Shown: positions 1 through 9,965 of the stretch, one piece after another
How the letters are laid out: each line of letters starts with the position of its first letter
Position numbering within the stretch: the stretch's first letter is position 1
NCBI GenBank assembly: GCA_033239125.1
Contig: BSWB01000003.1
Coordinates: forward strand, 113,728,320-113,792,319
Source of the DNA: Fagopyrum homotropicum
Lineage: Eukaryota > Streptophyta > Magnoliopsida > Caryophyllales > Polygonaceae
Length of the DNA: 64,000 nt
Direction: 5' to 3'
Translations under genes and position numbers: made by a program
Notes under the pieces: generated by a model
Told to the model about the DNA's origin: nothing
Seen by the model: only the letters and a program-made list of their open reading frames with translations
Database searches by the model: none

Positions 1-650
1 AAATCTACAGAAGTAATCATCAGCGCCAACATTTTCAAGTTTGGTATAGCTCTTGAAGGGATGAACATTGCACTTCCCTTCAATGGTATGCGCACTTTGA
101 CCATCATAATGATCGGAAAGAAACAACTCCTTTGCACCATGGAACTGTCGCCTACCTCCCACAGATTCCTCTGGTCGGTAATACCATCGAACATGAACCT
201 TCACATTGTTCATGTGATTTGCTTCGAGTTTTTCTACCCGAGCCACATACGGAGGCTTTCCTGGCTCTTCCGGCCGCATTAAGACACAGTCGCCAGCTAT
301 TTCAACATAAATTTAACACACCAATCAATCTTAGGTATTGACAAAGCAGTAATAAACTTCATCTTGAAGCAGATCACAGGAACAATGTGAAGGTACATGT
401 TCGACACCAAACAACGCCTAATATCTCAGTAATCAAATGTAATGAACAAGAATCCAAACTTTAAACCAAAATCGATTGATCAGGAACTACAAACAAATAA
501 AATACTGGCAGAAAAGAACAAAATAACGATAAAAGAGGGGCAAAACAAAGAATAGGAAAAGGAAGGCGATTGCATACATCGGACAACTTTGTTGGTGCCC
601 TTGATAGCGTAACAATCCAAGTCCTTTTTTCCAGGCTTTGTCTTGGCCAT
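1..650 (-). CDS. EBS: EBS-like BAH-PHD chromatin reader, exons 1 and 2 (partial)
   Basis: Reading the minus strand, exon 1 (650 to 578) starts at the ATG at 650-648 and encodes MAKTKPGKKDLDCYAIKGTN followed by KVVR. A GTATGC donor follows at 577. Exon 2 starts at 296 after an AG at 298-297 (phase 1 intron, 281 bases) and runs off the window edge. It encodes GDCVLMRP, PPYVARVEK, RWYYRPEES, GGRRQFHGAKELFLSDH and ENVGADDYFCRF, the N-terminal half of a BAH domain. From memory of the family, this order matches Arabidopsis EARLY BOLTING IN SHORT DAYS more closely than its paralogue SHORT LIFE. These proteins bind H3K27me3 and H3K4me3 through BAH and PHD modules and repress flowering genes in the nucleus. 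The PHD finger would lie beyond base 1. Family confidence is high; EBS rather than SHL is probable. Confidence 0.9.
366..404 (+). repeat. Inverted copy of EBS exon 2 segment inside intron 1
   Basis: Bases 366-404 on the plus strand match the reverse complement of 187-225 (exon 2) at 36 of 39 positions with no gap. The loop between the arms is 140 bases. Read on the plus strand the copy still encodes EADHRNNVKVHVR, against EANHMNNVKVHVR in the exon. In the EBS pre-mRNA the two arms could pair across the intron 1/exon 2 acceptor. Confidence 0.85.
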
Positions 651-960
651 CAAAATCAATCTTGAAATTTCTCCGATCGCTACTGTAAAGCTAAACAGAT
701 GTGTGTTGTAGATGATTCGGGAATAGGACTAGGGACAAAGTTGTGCAGAACTTAGAGATCAACCATACAATTCACCGGGACAGTTGCAAAAGAAAGAGAA
801 AAGACATACAAAAACCTAAATCTTTTGGGGAGAGACTGAGAGAGAAGGGGGATTGTCGGAGCTGTGGGGGAGAGAGAGGATTGTTGGGATAAGGATGGAA
901 GAAAGAGAAGGGGATGGATTGAAGAAAACGACGTCGTACGAGGGCCACATTTAATTTGCA
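651..960 (-). promoter_or_regulatory. Probable 5' UTR and proximal promoter of the EBS-like gene
   Basis: The minus strand here is rich in CT runs (800-905), as is usual for plant 5' UTRs. A TTTACAG near 680 could be the acceptor of a leader intron, but I cannot confirm this. No clear TATA box was identified. The short open frames here have no recognisable product. Confidence 0.5.
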
Positions 961-2596
961 TGCGCGTGTCAACGTGAAGACGGCACTATGCCCCTATTAT
1001 ATGGCAGGAGGGATGGGAACAGAGAAGGATCTTACTCACTTACTGTCGACGACTTGTATCCATGACTCGTGTCCTTCACGCTCCTCTACATATAATTGCA
1101 AACGATCAATATTTTTCACCACACATTCACGGTGGCTCGAGAGTAAAAAAGAAGGCCATATGCGAGCTAAAATTGAGTTATTAAAGGAAAATAAATCCCA
1201 ACACATAACGGTTTTACTTGCGATTAATAAAGTCGAGGTCAAAGTTAGAATGATTGAGTTTTGAGAGTGAAGAAATGAAGATCGTTTGCGGCAAAGGCGT
1301 GGATCGGCCAACCTTAACAAGTCAATTGCCCGTTCGACCCACATTGAGTATTTGACCATATCTTCCGAAACAGTGCCTTTTGCGACAAATCGGCCAACAA
1401 ATCTTATGAGATCGGCCAACCGGTCGCACTTGTGTCAGATTGCAGACGATCTTTCTTTCCTTCTGTAAATTTCATATTTCCTCAAAAAAGATATTGTTTG
1501 TTGGAAGATCGGAATTAGCGTTTCTACATTTTATTCCTTAGAGATAGGGCTTTGATAAGATTAGCCTAAAATCATAAGATGGTGATTTTAGAAATCTAAT
1601 AACATCCATTTTAGCGTCATATTTCACTCTCATTCTTATCCGCGTCTTAAGCCTTTCGGGTATATTTGCATTGTTTATTGACATATTTTCATCCTTTTTT
1701 TTTTTTGGAGATCTACCGTTGTTAATGATAATGCAAGCATTTTAGTTGCTCCTAGAGCTAAAATGGAGTTATTTACGGAAGAATGTCCTTACAACATCCG
1801 TTTATAACGTCTTTTCAACACTTATTCTACTCCATTCTCTTACTCTTTTGGGCATAATAGCATAATTTATCGGCTTATTTGCTTCATGATATGGGGATAA
1901 GTCGTTAAGAAGTCTAGATCTTTCGACGCCAACAATGGAATATTGGATACCATTTCTTGTTAGAGGAACATCGGCGATGATAGGGTAGACAACGGTTATG
2001 AATAAAAAAAGGATGAGGAATAACTTGATGACCGTGATGGATTAGTAGATGGATAGATCAAGGTCGAACCCTATGAAAAAACTTAGACTTCCCTAGGAAA
2101 ACTAATGCCCTAGACCACAACTAAGAATGATCGTAGAACCTTTCTGCTTCAATCTTAAACAAGAGGGAGAACAATTTAAAGCACCATAATGAGGGTTGTG
2201 GATGGTTGGGAGCACAAACTTGCCAATTCATGGTGACACACACAAAGTAATTCAAGCTATAAGGTCGAACGAGGCTTCACTCGCTTACTCTCCACAAAGG
2301 AAGAAAACAACACGTAAAGTGCAAAATCTTATGAAAATATACGTGTTGAAAAGTTCAAAAGTGTTATGGTTCCTTGGAAAAGAAGAAGGGTTTCAAATGA
2401 AGAAAGTGTAAGTACAATCTTTAATGGTGAATTGTTAAAGTGGTTTAAGTTTGGTTAGATTCGATACCCCGGATATTATAAACCATTTCAGCCTACTTTT
2501 TTGCCTCACCGACATAATATTTTTCATGTCTCATCATTTCCCCCGTTACACCCTTATAAATACGTCATGGTTTATATCTTGCATTTTAGTTTCATT
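961..2596. other. Intergenic DNA upstream of the EBS-like gene
   Basis: No recognisable gene. A reading frame at 1036-1419 (minus) has no recognisable domain. The motif ATCGGCCAAC occurs near 1303, 1391 and 1412. The rest is AT-rich, with a T tract near 1694-1706 and no visible element boundaries. Confidence 0.5.
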
Positions 2597-3935
2597 TGAT
2601 AGGTGATTGAGTTTGAGAACGTTTTGACAAGCTTATGCTAAGATCTTTGGATGTTTGTTAAGTTTGAATGATCTTTTGTATGCCTTGAAGAACCGAATAG
2701 ATGAATATAAAGGATATAAATACTCAAGAAGGGGGGTTGAGTAGAGTATGAGAACTTTTCGCAAAAACCTATCTCAAGGCTTTGAAACTGATTTCAAGGC
2801 CTTGATGTCATTTTCTGCTCTTTGTGACGTAACTGGTTTTCAAGGGCTTTGAAACTAATTTCAAGGCCTTAATAGCCTACGTCTCCGTCCTAGGGTTTTT
2901 TACCCATAGGATCTAACTATCTATTATCTGCTTCAAAGAGTCCTATATACAACCTAGAAGAAATCCTTTTCTTATCTCACTATAGTCATGCTACGATCTA
3001 GTTCCAACTCTTAACCTAGCAATAATAGCCTAGTTACTTTGTAGAGTACACACTCTCGAGTATAACACTCTCTAGATATTCCAATGAAGCTCTCGTGTTT
3101 TTCTCTCTCTAGGAATGTAAGCTTTTGTAAACTAAGAGGAAGAAAAACTTTTGGAACGAAATGAAGATGCTTTGATCGCTTGAAAACTTAGATGTTTCCG
3201 TGTAAGCTTATTGTAGTTCTCTTCAATCGCCATCTTCATTCATAGTCTTCGATGGAGAACTTCTAGCCGTTGTAAAAAGGACTGTTGTGAAGTTCTTCTT
3301 TCTCTATGGAAAACAGTTTTAGGTTGAGATGAAATAGCCGTTGTAAGATCTTCTAACTTCTTCATCTCCTTGATGCACGTTAATAGTCTTCTTCTTCTTC
3401 GAGATTTTCTCTTGAAAGAGCCGTTTGAAGATCTTGTCGTTGAAGTTCTTGTTTTAAGCTCCGTAATCTTCTAAGTTGTTGAAGATCTTTGTTTGAAGAT
3501 ATCTCTTTTTGATGACCGTTGGAGATCTTCCAGTCTTGCGTCGGTTAAGATCTTTACAAAATCTTTTTGTTGGGCCGATATCTTCTCTTCAAGATCCGTT
3601 GGAGATCTTCTTTGTTGAGCTGGCCAAGATCTTCTCTTGATACCTTGTTTGAAGATCTTCTCTTAATCCTTCGTAGATTTGGTTGTTGAGATTGAATCTT
3701 GATTTTGAAAAGCTTCCCACCGATGTATCCCTTGTATCGCTTTTCAAGGCCTCCGTGGTGAACCCTTGAACTACTTTTCAATATCTCTGCACTTGTCCCT
3801 TGTAAAGTGTTTCAAGGCCTCCGTTCTTCCTTTGAAATACTTTTCAAGGCTGCACACATTTAACAAACACAAAACCAAACCATGCAATCTAAAAATATAA
3901 TCGATATTTGTTAGTTTATAAACCGCTCATAATGT
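2597..3935 (+). repeat. Decayed retroelement sequence with palindromic motifs
   Basis: The segment begins TGATAGGTGATTGAG, close to the start of the element E LTR at 48784 (TGATAGGTGATGGA). CAAGGCCTT palindromes occur near 2790, 2860, 3745 and 3810. About ten AGATCTTC or GAAGATCTTC motifs lie between 3340 and 3665, often next to CCGTTG. No open protein domain is visible. I infer an old LTR or 3' UTR of an Athila/Tat-like element. The right boundary is arbitrary. Confidence 0.4.
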
Positions 3936-4175
3936 TAAGTCTTCCATCATCACATATTCAATTATATAATCAAGGTGGAGTTATCATGCCTAAACACCTT
4001 GGAGAGGTTGAGAGTTAAAAACATTATCCTTGAGTGATTTGAAGAGTTATGATTCATCTTCCATCTTTTTGATAGTGATTAATGTTATGATGACATGGTT
4101 TGAAAAGTTGTTTTCCTTTCAATTGAGGCATGTCATTTGTCTTCCACATAGTATTCTATATGTCATGATCTTATT

Positions 4176-4209
4176 CGAGGATGAGTAAGGTTTAAGTATG
4201 GGGTATTTT
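4176..4209 (+). other. Athila-type polypurine tract region of a relic element
   Basis: The block contains TTTAAGTATGGGGTATTTT. It matches, base for base over most of its length, the sequence next to the LTRs of B (11796-11830 reversed) and D (54753 onward reversed). It therefore marks the 3' end of an older plus-strand Athila-like element whose LTR would begin at about 4209. Confidence 0.6.
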
Positions 4210-4390
4210 GTTGTCTTCCATTTATCCTTTATATTATTGGTTAAAGTCATTCATATTCATATAGTATAGTTTTTGCATGCATTTAGTGTAGCATGTATTC
4301 ATATTGTATATTATGGTATCTACTTCGGTTTGTTTTGTGTTTCAGGCATTCAAGGTCATTTTATGGAGCATAATCGTATGAAAGTACCTA
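4209..4390 (+). repeat. LTR relic, left part (interrupted by MITE and element A)
   Basis: The sequence directly follows the polypurine tract, starts TGTTGTC and is AT-rich like other Athila/Tat LTRs. It should continue at 36638, after the MITE and element A. No opposite end or target duplication was found. Confidence 0.35.
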
Positions 4391-4544
4391 GGGCAAGTTT
4401 GGTAACGTAAGATTACGTAGATGAAGATGAGGACAAAAAGAATTATTTAGATGAAGAATTAGGGAGATGAAGTTGTTTAAGAGGATGCATATGAAAATAA
4501 GTGAAATGAGTGTTTGGTAAAATGAATATGGTTGTGGGTAAAAT
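4391..4544. mobile_element. Tourist-like MITE, left half
   Basis: The segment begins GGGCAAGTTTGGTAA. The matching right end at 36622-36637 reads TTACCAAACGGAGCC, inverted. CTA is found before the left end (4388-4390) and can be read after the right end (36637-36639), consistent with the 3-base duplications of PIF/Harbinger MITEs. A second copy of GTTTGGTAAA lies at about 4512. There is no coding capacity. Element A inserted here, so the last five bases are its target duplication. Confidence 0.45.
4540..4544. repeat. Target site duplication of element A, left (AAAAT)
   Basis: AAAAT precedes the LTR start TGTTATATCC and recurs at 36362-36366 after the 3' LTR end GGGGTGTTAAA. Confidence 0.7.
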
Positions 4545-4647
4545 TGTTATATCCGGAATTTTTATTCCGTTTATTTTCGTAGCAAACCGGATTTCGATCC
4601 GTTGATCCCTATCTGTCTACTTAGTCAGGCACAATATCTCGAAAATT

Positions 4648-4686
4648 TTATCATTTTATGTAACACCTCTTCACATAAAATGATAA
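4648..4686. other. Perfect 14-bp stem-loop in the A LTR
   Basis: TTATCATTTTATGT (4648-4661) and ACATAAAATGATAA (4673-4686) are exact reverse complements around an 11-base loop. The same structure is at 24332-24370 in the 3' LTR and, duplicated, in solo LTR H. Confidence 0.85.
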
Positions 4687-4759
4687 GATTTTTATAGCAA
4701 ACCCTAATCCATCAAACGCTAATTTATAACATGACTTGTCTTTGACAAGGTCATGACAG

Positions 4760-4915
4760 CCTAGTGACGAGATCAAGACGAAGTCAAGACGAGACCATGG
4801 CAAGGTTTGACGAGATCAAGACAAAGTCAAGACGAGATCAAGACGAAGTCAAGACAAGACCATGCATGAGCTTGACAAGACCATGACGAGTTTTGACAAG
4901 GCCTTAACAAGCTCA
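4760..4915 (+). repeat. Short tandem-like GACGAGATCAAGAC repeats in the A LTR
   Basis: Degenerate units such as GACGAGATCAAGACGAAGTC and GACAAGACCATG repeat over about 150 bases. Homologous arrays lie at about 24440-24610 and, with a different unit order, at 44517-44630 in solo LTR H. Confidence 0.7.
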
Positions 4916-6148
4916 TAACAATCTCAACCCACTTCTTCTACATATTTTCAGCCGATCTTGGCCTTTCCTCCAGCCAGCCTTGCTCTCATCTGCGTGCCAG
5001 CCAGCCTCAGGTCCAGCCCGACGTTGCCCTTGCTTCATGTCCAGCCCTGCCACCTTGTACACTAGCCCAGAAGCCCAACTATTTGTTGGCCCAACGAGCA
5101 GCTGATGACTCCCGGAAGATGCCGCTGTAGTGAGAAAGGAAGTGGAAGATCGCCTAGTAACTGCTCCCGGATTTCACGCTCTCTCAATCTCTCTCTCTCC
5201 TACAAGGACGTCTAGATTCATTTCATGAATCCACATCTCCCTTCTTCAGCATACACAATTGTCGCCTTCCTCGTACGCTGTTGTCAACCTGCCCAGATCC
5301 AAATCCTTTCGTGTACACTGAGCCGCTGTTGTTACGCTCACTGGGAAGAGTGAGAACCAGGCCTCTTGCACACGTCCAGTCCACTCTAGTCGTAGGAAGC
5401 ACACTAGTGAGAGGTAGCAGGCCTCATAGCTGGAGATCTCTCGTTCTGACACTGCCCTTCTGCTCTAAAGGGGTGAGTCTTCTTTCCTCCTCTCCCTTCC
5501 TTTCTCCCATCTGTTTCCCTTCTGTCTCTCTTCTGCATTACATTGTTGATGGACGGATTTGCTGCTCTACAGACCTTCCTGCTTCCTTCCAGCGACGCAA
5601 CACACCAAGGAACTCGGAGCACCTTCCTCCTAGAGCCGGTAAGCCTCTGCTATGTGTCTTCAGTTTTTGTAGGCTGGGTATAGCGTAGGGTAGAGGGGTT
5701 TGATTCCTGAAGTTGTGTTGTGTGTGTACAATTTGAGTGTGACTTGGAGTTTAGGGGCCAGTAGGTTTCGAACTTAGGGTGTATGAGGATAGGAAGATGG
5801 ACTAGAATAGAGGGCAGGGGGAATCGAAATGAAGACCTCTTGCACATACATAATTCCAGAATTTTTGTGTACATATAAGCTGGCTGTTTGGGAGATAATC
5901 TTCGATACGTTAAAATGATAATCTACCATTCAAATTTTAGTATGATATAGAAGGATATACATAGTTTAACGTATCAAAAGTTGAGACCGATCCAACGGTC
6001 GCAAGATCTATAGAGGCTCAAAGTAGAGCTGTTGGGCTGTTTTTACAACACAGGAGAATTTGACTAAGTATAGAAATGGGAGCTTTTATTCCAACTTTAG
6101 AGATTTATATAACAGTGATGGTTGAGTATTTATGAGAGATCTTTTTCA

Positions 6149-6525
6149 TAACACCCCGAATTCTCAGAACTCGAGACATTACTAGTTAGGACCTCACAAT
6201 GGGTCCCGACCTCAATTTGACAACAATATTACTAGGATCTTGCAACAAGACACAAATAAGAAAAACCGAAATTCATAAAGTAGTATTTTCAGGAGATGAA
6301 TGCAACAATGTCTAACAACCTATAATACTTAAACAACGGAAAAGACTAATTGTCTTTAACAAGAAGAAAGAAACAACAAGGTAAACACCCAACCCCACTC
6401 TAAGGAGTACGGATACCCGGCTGAAAACGACTGTAATAGATCCCGTCCCTGTCGTGTAGCGAGGATGGGAAGCTTACGTATGTGCAGGGAAGTAAAGGAG
6501 AAGGAGAGGGACTGGGACATCGTTA
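6149..6525 (-). repeat. Inverted fragment of a related LTR 3' end inside A's 5' LTR
   Basis: Reverse-complemented, this segment ends GTGAGGTCC...TTCGGGGTGTTAT and contains TTGTTGCAAGATCC, TACTCCTTAGAGTGGGG and TTCCGTTG. It matches the last 380 bases or so of the A LTR (compare 7360-7638 and 36090-36359). The 3' LTR has about 100 different bases at the same place. This may be a secondary insertion, an ectopic conversion or a repair patch. Confidence 0.75.
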
Positions 6526-6869
6526 CGAAGTTGGACCTCAGTGACCTTTCGGAAACTAGGAAAATGTGTAATTTGCTAGTTTGTGACCAAACTCATCTTT
6601 AGGAGTTAGAATATGACACTTTAGCCTTAAATAAGAGTTTAAGCATAAATTATGGAATTTTTGGAGGTTTCGGGGCCAAGGGTATAATAGTCATATTACC
6701 ATAAATTTGTACTGTAATCAATTCTGTTCTAATAGGATCTACTATCGTAGAAGTCTTAGACTTCTAATTTCCTAGAAAGTGTACTGACACACTTGCCTCC
6801 TTTGACAGGCCACTGAATTCCTACAGTTACAGATCGTTTTCCGGATTAGAGAGTCGAGATCTATTTCAG

Positions 6870-6888
6870 GTAAGTCCGTTGGGCTTAC
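6870..6888 (+). promoter_or_regulatory. Conserved GTAAGTCC...GGGCTTAC stem-loop
   Basis: GTAAGTCCGTTGGGCTTAC is followed by TTAGCT. Equivalents occur at 26270-26288 (A 3' LTR), 42261-42278 (F) and 46199-46216 (H). The upstream CAG|GTAAGT also looks like a splice donor. Confidence 0.6.
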
Positions 6889-7642
6889 TTAGCTAGTTGT
6901 CAGATATGAGTGCGAATGATGATAGTGGTGTGTGAATGATGTGTGCACTAATGTATTCATATTAATCATCGACCGACTTATATATTTGGCTTAAGAGTAA
7001 CGGACGGTAGCATTCTGCTCAGTTAGCCCGAGGGCGCTAGGGGTTTCTTTCGGGACTAGTCCATACTTGGTTTGCGGGGACGCCACCGGCGGAGGTGTGC
7101 CAAACCATCACTAGTTGGATAAGGAACGGGGGCGAGAATCTTAAGATTTCTCGTGCTAAAACTTTTAAAACCGGATGAAGTGAATCACATAAGTTGTGAG
7201 ATAATAACCGGATTGTGTGCCAACATGTTGAGTGTTTTTATTCTTCTTTGTGTTTGTGTTATTTATCTTTCTACTTATATTTGTTTAGTTAGCTAACTGT
7301 TTATCGTTGTTTAGACTTGCTATAGGTTAGAATAGATGTCGAGTGATCCGGATGGTAGTGGACAACCGGTGTGTCGTACTCCTTAGGATGGGGTGTAGTT
7401 TCTTTTGTTGGTCTTTTATTTATCATTGTTGCTATTTCTCAGATTATGAGACTTTGTTGTTTCCGACTGTCAGTTTCTGGTCGCATTCATGACTTTGTTA
7501 AAACTTAATTTATGATTTCTGGTTTTCCTTATATGTGCCTTGTTGTAAGATCTAGTTGAGTTGTTGTCAAACGAATGTTGGGACCCACTGTGAGGTCCTA
7601 ACCAGTAGCTCCCCGAGTTCTAAATCTTGGGGTGTTATAACA

Positions 7643-7654
7643 TGGTATCAGAGC
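7643..7654 (+). promoter_or_regulatory. Primer binding site of element A (tRNA-iMet)
   Basis: TGGTATCAGAGC directly follows the 5' LTR and is complementary to the 3' end of initiator methionine tRNA, as in many plant chromoviruses. Confidence 0.92.
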
Positions 7655-9415
7655 TCTAGGTTGGCAACAATGACACTTGAAATCTTCTAAAAGGTCAAAT
7701 AAGTAAATAAGCATAACCCGAAAGGGGTCTGAGTTTTCCAAAGGAATTTTGGTTTTTAAAATGCATGCATAGTCGGGTTGGGATAGAAAGTATGGACGAC
7801 CACCACCACCTCCGCGGATCTCGGTATTCTTAGTATGATCACTTTAGACTTTACTGCTTATGATAGATTAGTTAGATTATAACTGTAGTTGTTATCGCTC
7901 GTGCATAAGGCACGTACTAGGGCTACACCAGCGACTGGTCGAGGTAGAGGTTGTCCACCTCTTCCTCTAGCTAGACAAGATAGAGTTGATAGGACTTCTG
8001 CTGTTAGAGTTCGTCGCCGTGGAGGTAGACCTCCACTGGGGAGAGGTCGTGGACGAACTCCTCGAGAGGATCCACCAACAACGAGCATGCCAGAGGCTGG
8101 AGTGGAAGAGGTAGCTGAGAGTATAGTGCCCGAGGTCGGGAATGAGACCGCTGCTAGGTCTAGAGCACGTTCGGCTGAGTCATGACACGTATCTATAGGG
8201 GCATCTGAGTACAGAGTGTACAGAGCATACGCCCAACGTATGGAGGAGGCTGCCACAGCAGAGAGACTTGCCCAAGTACCCCTAGTACCGGCTAGGTCTG
8301 TTCAGGTGACATAGAGGGTGACTCAGGCGCCGACTGTGCCTGAGAGGAGAGTTGAGGCTGACAAAGCTCCTGCTGGGTCTAGAGCCCCGAGGCCGGATGA
8401 GTGGTTGAAGGCTTTCAACTGCCAGAAAGTTCCCTCATTCAATGGAGAGATAGGGTTAGAAGTGGAGCATTGAATAGGGCACGTAGAGACTAGAGGCAAT
8501 ACATTGCCTAGAGGATCGACAGGTAGAGTTAGTACAAACCCTCATTCAATGGAGAGATAGGGTTAGAAGTGGAGCATTGGATATGCTCATTCCTGATGGC
8601 GGACCATTCATAGCAGAGTCACCAGTTGGGAGCAGATGAGGAGCATTGTTAGAGAGAGTTACCGCCCTACCTCGTTGAGAAGAGAGAGGTTTCAAGACTT
8701 CATTGAGACGGGATTCGAGGATATTCCGATTGCCGAGGCAGTCAAGAAGTTTCAGAAGGAGTTGACCCTACTTGGACCAGCTGCACCTTCTGAAGAGCAG
8801 CATGTGTACCTCTTCTCCCGGAGATTGAGAAAGAGTACCCGTTCTTATCTAGCAGGATTTCGTTGCGAGTCTCTGTCAGATTACCAGGATAGGGCTGCTG
8901 CATATGAGAGAGATAGGTCAGTACCGAGGAGAGCAGTTCAGTCCGGTAGACCGGATAAGCTGCAGAGGACAAGTTATGCTAGTAGTGGTACAATAGCATC
9001 CGGGCTTGGACGAGGGCAGGCTCAGGGGAGGCCGAGCTATCACACTACAACCCAGGCTTCTGGTAGAGAGCGGCAGTGTTTTAACTACGACAGTCGTGAT
9101 CATCTCAGGCCAAACTGTAAGAGGCCACCTACTACCTTCTTCACTTGTGGGAAGACGGGACACAAGTCAACTTTCTACCATCAGGGCAGAGGCCCGTCAC
9201 AGCAGGGTTCTTCCCCTACAGGTGCTGAGAGGAGTGGATAGAGGCCTCCTCAATACCGAGCGCCGAGCCAGCAGCAGCAGCAGTAATGGGCTCCAGGACA
9301 CCCTACTTCACATAGTACTGCACAGGGATCATGCCGTGGCAGAGGACGTGGTGGTACTACTGATACCCGAGGAGCCCCAGCAAGAGTTTTTTAGCTTAGG
9401 AATGCTGATCAGCTA
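7655..9415 (+). pseudogene. gag of element A (degenerate)
   Basis: Capsid and nucleocapsid remnants are spread over several frames. An Arg/Gly/Pro-rich stretch (about 7889-8185) is followed by a DEWLKAFNCQK capsid start (about 8396), then a frame at 8636-9241 with RRERFQDFIETGF, a capsid C-terminal helix region and two nucleocapsid knuckles. Both knuckles are damaged: CFNYDSRDH has Tyr where the second Cys should be, and FFTCGKTGHKSTFY lacks the first and last Cys. There are several stops, and part of the central capsid is replaced by a 41-base duplication (8432-8472 and 8539-8579). The protein would have packaged element RNA in cytoplasmic particles. It is not functional now. Confidence 0.75.
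8432..8579 (+). repeat. 41-base direct repeat within A gag
   Basis: CCCTCATTCAATGGAGAGAT begins both copies, at 8432 and 8539. Each copy continues identically for about 41 bases, offset 107. It disrupts the capsid region. Confidence 0.8.
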
Positions 9416-9965
9416 GTGGCATTTGCGACCACAGGTACTATCTGGATCCATGATTTACCTGTGCTAGTTTTGTTTGATACGGGTGCTACGCACTCCTTTA
9501 TATCAGATGCATGCGTAGATAGTTTGTCCTTAGCTACAGTAGAGGGTGTACCTTCTGTGGTTGGTTTACCTGATGAGGGTAAGATTAGAGGATCCCAAGA
9601 GATTTATGACTGCCCTATTCATCTAGGAGGTCGGGATTGGCTGGTAAATTTTCTAGTCATGCCCTTAGAACATGAGGACGTGATTTTGGGGATCGATTGG
9701 ATGACAAGACATGGAGAAGTCCTAGACATTGGTAGGAGAATTGTGACTGTCACCACTAAGGAGGGTCACTGAGTGATATTCCGAGGTTGGGACCTCGGAA
9801 AGTCCGGCATAGTTATTAGCGCAGTGAGAGCAGCGAGACTGATAGCATAGGGTTGCGAGGCCTTCTAGTGTTATGCCAAGAAGGAATGCAAGAGCTTGAC
9901 AATAGAGGAGATACCAGTTGCATGTGAGTTTGCAGACGTATTCAGTGATGATCTACCAGGGTTAC
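9416..9965 (+). pseudogene. Retropepsin (protease) and PR-RT linker of element A
   Basis: The frame at 9416-9772 encodes an aspartic protease with the active-site motif LFDTGATHSFIS (Asp about residue 21), then GLPDEG, FLVMPLEHEDVILGIDWM and a terminal IVTV. Such a retropepsin dimerises to cut the gag-pol polyprotein. The following linker has stops after 9772. The RT approach motif FADVFSDDLPGL is readable at about 9930-9963, where element B interrupts it. The RT continues at 21180. Confidence 0.85.
9961..9965. repeat. Target site duplication of element B, left (GTTAC)
   Basis: GTTAC precedes TGTTCACGC and recurs exactly at 21180-21184 after GTGTTATCA. Joining the flanks restores the A pol frame through the PR-RT linker. 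Confidence 0.92.

Larger units (their letters stand above)
4545..7642 (+). repeat. 5' LTR of element A
   Basis: It runs from TGTTATATCCGG to GGGGTGTTATAACA, 3,098 bases, directly before the iMet primer site. It is about 290 bases longer than the uninterrupted 3' LTR. The reason is that an inverted LTR fragment (about 6149-6525) replaces a segment of roughly 100 bases present in the 3' LTR. Candidate splice donors such as CAGGTAAGTCC near 6868 lie in the downstream part. Long frames in it, such as 5281-5688, are also broken or altered in the sister LTR and are not considered genes. Confidence 0.88.

Noticed and set aside
1036..1419. 127-codon minus-strand frame upstream of EBS
   Set aside because: No recognisable motif, overlaps another open frame on the opposite strand, and has no clear promoter or splice context.
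4760..4915. CRISPR-like short repeats
   Set aside because: Degenerate tandem units without unique equal-length spacers, in a plant LTR.
7858..8256. 132-codon minus frame opposite A gag
   Set aside because: Shadow of the Arg-rich gag segment on the plus strand.
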